A stretch of 64,000 bases of DNA. It comes from Cymodocea nodosa. Its lineage: Eukaryota > Streptophyta > Magnoliopsida > Alismatales > Cymodoceaceae. Under the pieces are notes generated by a model. That model did not search any database, had not been told where the DNA came from, and saw only the letters and a list, made by a program, of their open reading frames with translations. The position numbers and the translations under genes were made by a program. Within the stretch, counting starts at the first letter, position 1. Each line of letters opens with the position of its first letter. Shown piece after piece: positions 37,337 through 47,226 of this stretch. The stretch spans positions 24,193,501 to 24,257,500 of the forward strand of contig CM072336.1 of NCBI GenBank assembly GCA_036874045.1, given 5' to 3'.

Positions 37337-38520
37337 TTGGACTCCATCCACCAGAGCATGCAAACAAATACCGATCATAAATTTGCATTTGGAAGATGAA
37401 TAATCTCTCCATTTGTACGAGTAGTCAGTCCACTTCACGTCGCATGTTAGCAATATCTTTAATCCATTATTGTTCAATCTGTCCTCTGTTTCGTAGCCAA
37501 CAGTTGTCACAGTATTTATCTATTTATTAAGATAGACAATTGATAGAGTTATTTCGAAGTGCAGATATTTTTAGAAATAGAATTGTAGCCGTAAATTAAA
37601 AGAACAATTTTTTTTGAAGAAAGTAAAAAATCAGGAGTAGATTTAATAAGAGAAGTAGTATTTTTTTTTTCTTTCTAAAATTACTTTTGAGTGAAGTTAT
37701 TTTTTAGTAACTATAAATTAATATGTTATTATTAGGCATGGAGGTTGATTATCGTATGTTATAATACCATAAAACAAGTTTAGGACGTTGGGTGTTGAGT
37801 GTTCAATAATCATAGTTGGATCCAAAGTGGATAAAAGTCTAAAAGTATAAAAAGTGGAAAATTTTTCACGTATCCTTTAGTTATCAATAAATGACATAAT
37901 TATATGATCTGTTAATTGATTAATGTAATATATTTAATAATTAATTATATTTTTACTAACTACTTAAATTATTTCATTAAATAATTACTTAATCAATTAA
38001 TTAATTAAAGATAGCTATATTAGATTCCATCATATACATAAATACCTGAATCTTAATTTTTATTTAATTCTTAAATATGTATAAATATCTGAATTTTAAT
38101 TTCTAATTTTATTCAATTTTATCAAAATTCTAATTCTATGAAATTTTAATTCTATACAAACAAACTCAAAGTTGTATTTCACATGCTGCTTAGAAATCAA
38201 TAATGTATTTGTTTTTTCTTGAAGTTATTAATATACAAACATGTTTGCGTTTGTTGGTGAATCAATTATTTTTTAATCTTTTGAATTTAACAAAATCAAA
38301 ATACAATATAAACTAAAAACCTAATAAATTTGAAGACAACTTATATTCACAAATTTTAAAAATACTAAATAAAACTACTAGATATAAGAAACAATAGTAT
38401 GACGTAGAATTAAAAAAAAACGAAAATAAACTGACAAGATATAAAAGAAAAGGGTAGACTATAGTAAAACAAAATATCAAATATCAAATTAAACTAAGAT
38501 ATAAAAGGAAAAAAAAAAAC
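37337..38520. other. spacer between UGT B and the BUB1 fragment
   Basis: AT-rich. The first 500 bp matches the 3' flank of gene A (inverted). The rest matches the spacer after gene C (about 46.3-46.98 kb), with shared blocks around AAGCCTAA and ACTAAGATATAAAAG. No gene. Confidence 0.7.
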
Positions 38521-38528
38521 CAAAAAGG

Positions 38529-40002
38529 TAGAGATGTCAATTAGGGCATGTCATTGCGGGCTAGCTTGGCTTGACCTATAATGGGCTACAATAAATTAGA
38601 AAATCAACCCATAGGTTGAGTTAGTCGCAAGCCTATTTGGGTCAGACCTAAGTTGGCTTGTGAGCAAGTTCAGGTTAGGTTGTAATCAATGGAAAATAAA
38701 AAATAGAATATGATACATCTCTTATATACATTAATAAATGTAAACATAAAAGTTGATGTATACAAAATTAATAAATGTTAAAGTAAAAGTTGTTAAAAAA
38801 TTAATAAATGTAATACAAACTTATTTAAACGTATAACTTGATTTAATAATTGAAAATGTAGAACAAAGTTTTAAATAACATTTGATATGTATGTTACAAA
38901 ATAGAAAAGAATTAAATAATTTTAATCATAGCTATTTAATAAGAGATAATCCTGATTTTCTAGATTTTGATGTAATAAATTGAAGGAAAACACAAAAATG
39001 CACATTTCTTATTTTATCATTAATATAATTTTGATGTAATAAATGTTTAAATATAATTACGTACATTGTACATTAAATGTAAAAATATTTGATGTAATTA
39101 CAAAAATAATGTAATTTTAATTTAAATTCAGAAATAAAATAATTATTTTAACTTTATGACTTGTGTTTAAATGTGTTGATAGATGATTATTTATGAATGG
39201 TTTGTTGATGATGTATTGATATTAATGTTGATGTGATGAATAATGATTTATGAATGATGACTTATATTTGATGTTCAAGTAATTATAAATAAAATAATGT
39301 ATTTGAATGATAAATTTATTATTGGAAACGTTGTAAATTTTGTTATTTTTATTTTAATTTAAAATTAAAAAATTAAATATAAAAAATCAAAAACTTCGAT
39401 TGGACCAAAGTTAAGATATGATCAAATCAAATGAAAAAAAAAAAAAAAAAAACTTGTCTTCTATTAGTTGGATAGAAGAATGATCTTCGGTGTAACCAAA
39501 GGAAAAATAAAAAAAATAAAAAACTTCAATTAGTCAAACCAAAGAAATAAATAAAAGAATTTTTTTTTTGATTAGATAGAAGTTCGAGCTTTAGTTTGAT
39601 CGAAGTAAAAAATAAAAAAATAAAAAACTTCAATTAGTCAAACCAAAGAAATAAATAAAAGAAAAATAAATTCAATTTGACTAAAATTTGAACTTCAGTC
39701 TGATTAAAGGAAAAAATAAAAAAATAAAAAACTTTAATTAGTTAGATTGAATAAAAAAAAAAAATTTCTATCAGTTTAAGCTGGTATGAGGGTTTGACTG
39801 AAGAAAATAATAAAAGAAAAAAAAACTTCTACCTTGGTAAGGCCGGGCCGGGCCGAGCTTGAAATAATTTCAATCTAGAATGGGCTGTTAAAAAAAATGA
39901 AAATTAAAAAAAATGAAAAAAATTCGACTCGGCCCGGCCCGACCCATAGCTTGCACGGGCTGCTGCCATTGTTTGGGCCGGGCCGGCACATTAACACCTC
40001 TA
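38529..40002. mobile_element. non-autonomous hAT-like element, copy 2
   Basis: A 1474-bp element with inverted ends TAGAGATGTCAAT and ATTAACACCTCTA. It is flanked by octamers CAAAAAGG (38521-38528) and CGAAAAGG (40003-40010), an 8-bp target duplication with one mismatch, as expected for hAT elements. The interior matches copy 1 at 23581-25174. It has no coding capacity. It ends 13 bp before the ATG of the BUB1 fragment and sits where the intact BUB1 locus has its promoter. Confidence 0.8.
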
Positions 40003-40015
40003 CGAAAAGGTAAAA

Positions 40016-40781
40016 ATGGGCGAGGCCGGAAACCCGACGACGGGTTCGAGCATCAGCAACTCCGTCGCCGCCGTTGATCCCATCCTCCCATACTTGCTGT
40101 ATGCGTCTTCCTCTGTCGCCTATCTTCTTCTTCCTGCTCTCTTTCTCTCCTGATCACCATCGTCGTCTCCGCAGGTCAATCGGGACGGCGTACGACGAGT
40201 ACGCTAAAAACCCGGATCGCGATGTCGTTCTCACCGATTACGTCCGTCTGCTGAAGAGCTGCGTGGACAAGTTCTCGGCTGACCGTCGCTACAAGGACGA
40301 CCTTAGATTCTTGAAGATATTGGTTCTCTATGTGAGTATATCCTGGCGCCTGCTTGAATACTCCATCTCATTGAGAGTTACGAAATATTTTTTTTTTTCC
40401 ATAACGAACGATTCGAATTTGTCTTTGCTGTTTGGTTCTGGTGAAGGGAGACGCAGTGCAAGATTTTCGGGAGGTGTTTCAGATCATGGAGGAGAAAGGG
40501 GTTGGGATCGGACACTCTCTATTGTACGATGCGGCTGCGATGTTTCACGTCGCCAAGGGAAAGGTTTTGGAGGCACAAAGGATTTATCTACTTGGTATCT
40601 CAAGGTGATTCTCCGTTGGATGCTGTCGAGTGTCGACTCGCTGATGCGTGTGGAACTTATGGTGTTTCTGGTTGTCTTTTTGATGGATCATGGATGTATT
40701 TTTCCCGTTGGTAGGAATGCGACTCCGTTGTTTCTGGACCATCTAGGAAAAATAGCTGCCAGAGGTGATTCAAAGGAGAAG
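40016..40781 (+). pseudogene. truncated BUB1 duplicate (exons 1-4, MAD3/BUB1 TPR domain only)
   Basis: Exons 40016-40098, 40175-40331, 40447-40604 and 40715-40781 match exons 1-4 of the intact BUB1 at 47227. Splice sites and reading frame are preserved; exon 4 has an in-frame loss of nine codons (the VGKLKKAYS part). The exons encode the N-terminal MAD3/BUB1 homology region that in BUB1 family proteins folds as TPR-like helices and binds kinetochore KNL1. Kinase exons are absent: similarity to the parent ends in intron 4 at 41443. About 245 bp of promoter and leader present in the parent are missing, and a hAT-like element abuts the start. Most likely an unexpressed fragment, though the open frame is striking. 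Confidence 0.88.
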
Positions 40782-40981
40782 GTATGGCTGAAGAAATCAT
40801 TTCGAGTGTGTGAAAATTCAATGAACTTTGATATGCTTGATCCTTTTCTTCTTCTCTTCTTGCTAATCTGACAAGGATTCAAATTTTCTTATTTTTCGTT
40901 TTTGCTTATCAGCTGCCTTAATTGTTAATATGTTTGGAATTAACGCAGAATGTTTTGAAATTCTTTCTTTGCAACTACGAG

Positions 40982-41443
40982 TGAGCATGCAAGCGGAGAC
41001 TGTTTGCATTGCATTACAACGTGATAGCACATGCTATTTATACGCTCATCAGCCTCAACTGTCTATTTGACCAATACGAATAATCCACAAGTAAATAGCA
41101 TCTAACAGCTCTTCAGAAACTGTCTTTGACAGTTGCTTCATAAAGCTATCAGTAAGCTGATGAGTGGCTGAAATTTGATTAACCAGTAGTGCGCCATGAG
41201 TTGCTTGATCTTTAACAAAGTGAAAATCAACTACAATGCATTTAGCCCTTGCATGAAATATAGGTTTTTCTGTAAGATGAACGGCACTTTTGTTCTCACA
41301 CCAAATTAAAGGAGCCAGTAGAAAAATGGCAAATTCTCCCATCAAGGACTTTAGCCAAATTATTTAAAAGGCAGCATTTACAATGGTTCAATACTCAGCA
41401 ATGGTGGTTTGTTTCTTAGATTTCCATGACATGAGAGTAGATC
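40982..41443 (-). mobile_element. copia LTR-retrotransposon fragment in the BUB1 duplicate
   Basis: Fossil. One short LTR (about 40982-41059) and part of the RNase H end of a copia polyprotein, in minus orientation, matching the element in intron 4 of the intact BUB1. It is broken and cut off at 41443. Because both BUB1 copies carry it at the same place, it was inserted before the duplication. Confidence 0.8.
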
Positions 41444-43674
41444 TTTTTGAGAAAAACACTTAAAATGTTAGATCTTAAAACATTTCAATGGTGAAATAGA
41501 GGCAAATGCTAGAAAATAATCTCATTGATTGACACAAATTATCAAACTTGGAAGGGGAAGACGGAAGAACTTTTCTATGTGAAAAAAATATTATAAGTCT
41601 ATTTTCAATAAAGAGAAACTTTAAGACAAATTTAAGTGGAAGATACTTCATCGCATGAGTATATAGTTTCATTAAACATTGAGTGGATGACAATGTATTG
41701 AATCACATTAATGATGAGTTAGATGTAGATATTTTATGGTGGAAGTTAGAGGAGCTACATGTTTAGAAAGAAAGTATCAATAAGTTATTTTTTAGCAAAT
41801 AGTTGATGCATTTGAGATATCTAGACAATACCTTTCTAGCAGATCATGTGAATATATTCTAAGAGATCATAGACCAGTTCTCTTCAATAAATATAATGTT
41901 TGATGACAAAGTAAGAGCTTTATTACTTTTAGGGTCATTACTAGACTCATGGGATACTTTGAAAGTCACTCTACAATTTCATTCCTAATGACATTGTCAC
42001 TTGGAATTATGTGAAGACCAATGTGATGTATGAAGAGTTTAGAAGGATAGTAGAAGGTTCTTCCTCACACTTAGATGTGTTAATAATAAAGTCATAGGGA
42101 AGAAGTCAGAGTAGGGGTCTCAAAAAGTTTTGGGAAGGGTAGAATCAAGTTCAAAGGTAAGTATGTAAATATTGAGTGTTATTATTGTCATGAAAAATGT
42201 CATGCTAAGAAATTTTGTCAAAAACTAAAAAAGGAAAATAAGAAAAAGAAAAAGGCATAACAATAAGTTAATAATAGTCACAGTGAAAGGAGAATCACCT
42301 CTATCGTTGAAGAATTGTTTATTATTTATATTGATGATTCTGTTAATCTTGTAGGTGACAATGAGATAGTGTAAATGTTAGATAATAGTGCTACTATTCA
42401 TGTTACATCTTAAAGAGATTTTTTCACTTTTTACACTCTAAGTGACTTTGAAGTTGTGAAAATAGACAACAACAATAGAGCAAAGATCTTTGGTAAAAGA
42501 GATGTACACCAAGAGACCTTAAATGACACCAAGTTAATTCTTAGATTAGTAAGACATATTAAGAGTTTGAGACTTACCATTATTTTAGTTGAAAAACTTG
42601 ATGATGAGGGTCACTCTATTTACTTTAAAGATGGACAATTCTAGCTCACTAAGGAAAACATAATTGTAGTTAGAGGTAAAATGTTGTTTTATCTTTATTA
42701 TATTTTAGTGAATAGTAAAGTTTAAATTGAGCTTGAGAGTAGAGTAATCATTAGTGGTGAACTACTTAAAATTTTCATACATGTTTTTGTTTTATTTTAT
42801 TTCTATGTATGTCATCATTGATTTTATTGTAAAATTAATTTTATTCATTCTATTAATCAAACTGAATAAGTGTTAAAAATAACTTATTTCACTATTTACC
42901 CTTTCTTTAGTGAGTCATTTGATTCTAACATCTTCTTCCAAGAAGTCAAAGATGTTAAAATTGATCTACTCTAATGTGTGTGGACTAATGAAGGTAATAA
43001 CATATGATAGAGTTGGATATTTTGTTGCATTTGTTGATGATTTCTCTAAAAAAACTTAGGTTTATATCTTGAAGTATACGAATTAAGTACTTGAGAAGTT
43101 TAAAGAATTTTAAGAAAGTAAAAGACATCCAAATAAATAAGGAGGGAGAGTATTGTAAATCATTTGATATTTATTACAAATAATAATATATAAAATATTA
43201 AAAAATTTCTTTAAAGAAACCATAAAGTTGTTGAGAAAATGAATAAAACATTAATGGAGAGGATCAGATATTTCATTTCACAGGTAAAGTAGGTATGATT
43301 ACTTTAACCATCCATCGACAAAAACAACTTATTTCACTATTTATCCTTCTTTTAGTGAGTCATTTGATTCTAACATCTTCTAAGAAGTCAAAGATGTTAA
43401 AATTGATCTACTCTAATGTATGTGGACTAATGAAGGTAATAACATATGATGGAGTTAGATATTTTGTTACATTTGTTGATGATTTCTCTAAAAAAACTTA
43501 GGTTTATGTCTTAGAAGTATAAGGATTAAGTACTTGAGAAGTTTAAAGAATTTTAAAAAGTAAAAGACATCCAAATAGATAACGATCAAGAATATCGTAA
43601 ACCAATATTTATTACAAAGAATAATATACAAAATATCAAAAAATTTCTTTCAAGACATCACAATTAAATGAAGT
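41444..43674 (+). mobile_element. decayed copia-type retrotransposon (gag to integrase part)
   Basis: Fossil of a Ty1/copia element in plus orientation. From left to right, traces of gag are visible, with a CCHC zinc knuckle near 42.17-42.25 kb, then protease-region and pre-integrase/integrase sequence. It is heavily broken, with many breaks, and no LTR pair could be found. The integrase part occurs twice owing to a local tandem duplication. It looks old. It fills the gap between the truncated BUB1 copy and the UGT gene C block. Confidence 0.75.
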
Positions 43675-44018
43675 TATATATTTTTTTGATTCTCTTTAGA
43701 CACTCAAACAATTTGGTGAATATAATTAAGAGTATCTTAAGTAGTCTCATCTACCAACTTAATTGAGAGTACTGATTGAGGTAAGACCTGATTATAGGTA
43801 CACCACTAGAACTTTCTAGATGGTCAAATATCTTAGTTTTGATTTCGGTCAAACACAATTAAATTCAAAGTTTTTATATAAATAGTTGTTTGATAATAGT
43901 TATAAATATAACTAATTAAATGAAGTTGTTGAGATAATGAATAAAACATTAATGGAGTGATCAAATATTTAATTTCACAAGCAAAGTAGGTATGACTACT
44001 TTAACCACCTATCGACCT
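42876..44018 (+). repeat. local tandem duplication spanning a retroelement/UGT-promoter junction
   Basis: A unit of about 440 bp starting at AACTTATTTCACTATTTA and ending in a UGT-promoter-like segment (GTAGGTATGATTACTTTAACC at about 43289) is repeated from about 43324. The second unit is interrupted by the 238-bp insertion at 43676-43913 and ends at the real promoter of UGT gene C. Confidence 0.8.
43676..43913. mobile_element. 238-bp insertion with 14-bp target duplication
   Basis: Flanked by exact direct repeats AATTAAATGAAGTT at 43662-43675 and 43914-43927. The flanking tandem-repeat unit shows the uninterrupted order. A related sequence lies at 3515-3915. A 14-bp duplication suits a retroposed SINE-like element better than a DNA transposon, but neither pol III boxes nor a tail were confirmed. 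It inserted into the older copia fossil. Confidence 0.65.
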
Positions 44019-44104
44019 TACGTCACTCACTTATCAACAATCTTTTTTACTTAAGATGTGAAGTCAATTTTCATTTTATCAAAAGTTAAACGGAAAGCCA
44101 CTAG

Positions 44105-44112
44105 TATAAATA
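44105..44112 (+). promoter_or_regulatory. TATA box of UGT gene C, with nearby G-box
   Basis: TATAAATA lies about 115 bp before the start codon, followed by a CACGTG G-box at 44124-44129. The homologous region of gene B has a weaker TATA and no intact G-box. Confidence 0.55.
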
Positions 44113-44225
44113 ACAACAGCGACCACGTGTTGCCATCAAGACATCCATTACTAGCCCTCAACCACCCATCGTCGTCGGAGGTCCTTCCGTTATCCGACGA
44201 GCAGTCGGACCTCGAGGCGGCCAAC

Positions 44226-45397
44226 ATGGAGGAGGACCAAAGGAAGAAGGTGAGCTTGGTATTCATCCCACTGCCGGAATTGGGTCATCTCATTTCCATG
44301 GTAGAGCTAGCAAGGTACCTTCTCCACCACCACAACCGTCACCCCCACCACCGTTTCTCCGTCACCATACTCAACATCCCACCCTTCCCACCTTCCCCGA
44401 AGATATCTTCCTACATCTCGTCCGTCGCCGCCGAATCCGGTGACTACGACATCAGCTTCCGGGATCTTCCCACGATGGACCCCTCGCTCATCGAAAGCGT
44501 GGAAAGTCAACCTTCATTCCTATCGGCCGTCGTGAACTTCCACAAACCCAACCTCAGATCTTCCATCCGGGACGTCCTCGACTCCTCCCCTGTAGCCGCC
44601 GTCGTCGTCGACATGTTCTACGTGGACATGATCGATGTGGCCGACGAGTTTGGCGTGCCCTGCTACGTCTTCTACACGTCTAGTGCCACCATGCTCGGGG
44701 TCATGCTCAACCTGCCCGCCATCGACGCTATCCTTCCCGCCGACAAGGACATGGATGAGTTGCAGGACGAAGGGACCACCCTCCGCATCCCCGGCTTCTC
44801 CTCCCCTTTTCCGCCGATGGCCATGCCATATCCGTTCTTGCATAGGAAGGGGCAGAAGCACATGTGGTTCTTGCATTTCGCCAAACGATACGCCGAAGTG
44901 AAAGGTACGCAGTACAATAATTTGACGATTGATTTGTTGAAATATATTCAATCCGGTTACGCAACAGGTTTTATCATCAATTCCTTCCTGGAGTTGCAAC
45001 CCTACGGATTCAAAGCCTTGGAAGCCGGCGAATACCTCCCAAACAAGTCCATGCCATCGACGTACTCGGTCGGCCCCTTGCTTTCGCTCAACTCCAAGGA
45101 ACAAGGAGGAGTTGGCGGGCAGCGACACGAATGCCTTCAATGGCTGGACGGGCAACCAGAAAGGTCAGTGGTGTTTCTTTGCTTTGGAAGCAAGGGCTAC
45201 TTCTCGACGGCGCAGGTGGCCGAGCTAGCATTGGGCTTGGAACGGAGCAGGCATCGGTTCCTCTGGGTGTTACGTGGCCCTCCGTCGGAGAACCTCAGGG
45301 GTTTATCCAGGCTGACGACTGATGCCGATCTAGACGAAGTCCTTCCCAAGGGGTGAGTAATATGGTAGATGATGTCCTCCATCTTGGTTTTATTTTC

Positions 45398-45434
<37 letters not shown>

Positions 45435-45941
45435 TATTAATTTCGTATTAACAGTACGTGATTGATGGATTGCTTGATCAGATTTCTGGAGAGGACCAAG
45501 GACAGAGGGATGGTGTGGCCTCGGCTGGCACCACAAGTTGCCATACTCGGACACAAGGCGCTGGGCGGATTCGTGACGCATTGCGGGTGGAACTCGGTGA
45601 CGGAGAGTTTGTGGTTCGGAGTGCCGATGCTTGCCTGGCCGTTGGTTGCCGAGCAACACCTGAATGCATTCGAGATGACAAGCGATATGGGGGTTGCATT
45701 GAAGCTAAAGATCGATATGAAGGCAGGGAATTGGGCAACTGCGGAGGAGATAGAGAGGGGAGTGAGGTGTCTGATGGACGTTGATTCCGTGGGAGGAGCC
45801 GAGGTGAGGTGCAAGGTGTTGGAGATGAGGGAGAAAGGGAAAAGAGCGCTGCTGGAAGGTGGGTCGTCTTTTCTGTCCATCCAGAAGTTGCTGCAGGCGT
45901 TGATATCATCTGCATCTTCTTCGTCGTCGTCTTCTTCTTGA
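44226..45941 (+). CDS. UGT71-like UDP-glycosyltransferase, gene C
   Basis: Two exons (44226-45352 and 45482-45941), 528 aa; four residues longer than A and B because of a longer C-terminal Ser run. Catalytic His21 in PELGHLISMVELAR and the DMFYVDMIDVADEFGVP block are intact. The PSPG box starts LAPQVAILGHK and contains HCGWNSVTES and WPLVAEQ; again position 1 is Leu. Exon 2 differs clearly from A and B (for example TSDMGVALKLKIDMKAG), whereas exon 1 is almost the same as gene A. The start MEEDQRKK lies after the TATA box; an in-frame upstream ATG at 44058 is probably not transcribed. It has the best promoter of the three copies. Acceptor unknown. Confidence 0.92.
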
Positions 45942-47226
45942 TTGGACTCCACCCGTTACAGCATGCAAATAAATGCCGACCATGAATTTGCATTTGGAAG
46001 ATGAACAGTCTCTGCATTTGTATCAGTCCACTTCAGAGTGCATGCTAGCAATGCCTTTGATTCATTATTGTTCATTAGTGCACTTGTCTTTTTATTATAA
46101 AAAAAAAACAAAGGTGAGATTTGTGCTTTTAGAATTGGATAGAAATAAATTTAAATTTCGTTTAATTTCGAAATAAAAGATGTTTGATAAGAAATGAAAT
46201 TTTAAGTTATAATGTAAATACGAGAATATAAATTTTTATCTCGAGATGTGTGAAATTCATTTTTATTTTGAAAAATTCTCACATATTCTTTGATTATTAA
46301 TAAGTGATATATAAATATTTAATGATATAATTATATGACATGCCAATTGATTAATGTAATAAATTTGATAATTAATAATATTTTTAATAATTACTTAAAA
46401 TATTTAAATAAATAATTAAAGATAACTATATTACATTATTATCATATACAAATATAAAATTTTAATTTTGTTTAATTTCACCATATGAGTAAATACCTAA
46501 ATTTTTATTTTTATTTAATTTCTAGACCTGCATAAACATTTAAATTTTAAATTCTGTTTTCATCCAATTCTATAAAATTTTAATTGTATCAAAATTTTTA
46601 TTCTAAATGCACAAACAAATTCAAAGTTGTAGTTTTTTTATTACCTAGATATCAATACCATATTTATTTTTTTATTAAAATTATTAATATATGAACATGT
46701 TTGTGGGTCAATCAATTATTGTTTAATTTTTTGAACTTAACAATATCAAAATACTAAATAAACTAAAAGCCTAACAAATTTGAAGACTACTTAGATTCAG
46801 CAAAATTTAAAAATACCAAATAAAACTACTAGATAAAAGAAACAATGGTATGATGCAGAATTAAAAAAACCAAAGGAAACTAACAAAATATAAAAGAAAA
46901 GGATAGATTATAGTAAAACAAAATATCAAATAATAAATTAAACTAAGATATAAAAGAAAAAAAACCCAAAAGGGTAACGTTAAAGTCAAAAAAAAAAAAA
47001 AAAACTATCTTGAAATCGATGGTTTTCGCTCGATGAATTGAATTCATTGAAAAAAATTAACTGCTTGATAGTAACGGGGTTTGCTTTTGAAAATATTTTT
47101 TAATCAAAATTAAGTTAATTTTTTTTAAAATATTATTTTAAAGAAATTGTCCCGCCTTCATGCTTAGATTTCAAAATCTCTAACAAGCCGCTCCCTCCCA
47201 TTTTCTTCCGCTGCATCGCCGGAAAA
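45942..47226. other. spacer and promoter region of BUB1
   Basis: AT-rich spacer shared in part with the region after UGT gene B, followed by about 245 bp unique to the intact BUB1 locus. The latter contains an AACGG core (47073-47077), as in mitosis-specific activator elements, and an E2F-like TGTCCCGCC (47149-47157). Both would suit a cell-cycle gene but are short motifs. Confidence 0.5.

Larger units (their letters stand above)
35090..37845. repeat. right arm of the 2.7-kb inverted repeat
   Basis: Reverse-complement partner of 25367-28101; holds UGT gene B. Compared with the left arm, it has about 12 extra bases near its inner end, repeating the ACACGTCAG motif. Confidence 0.9.
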
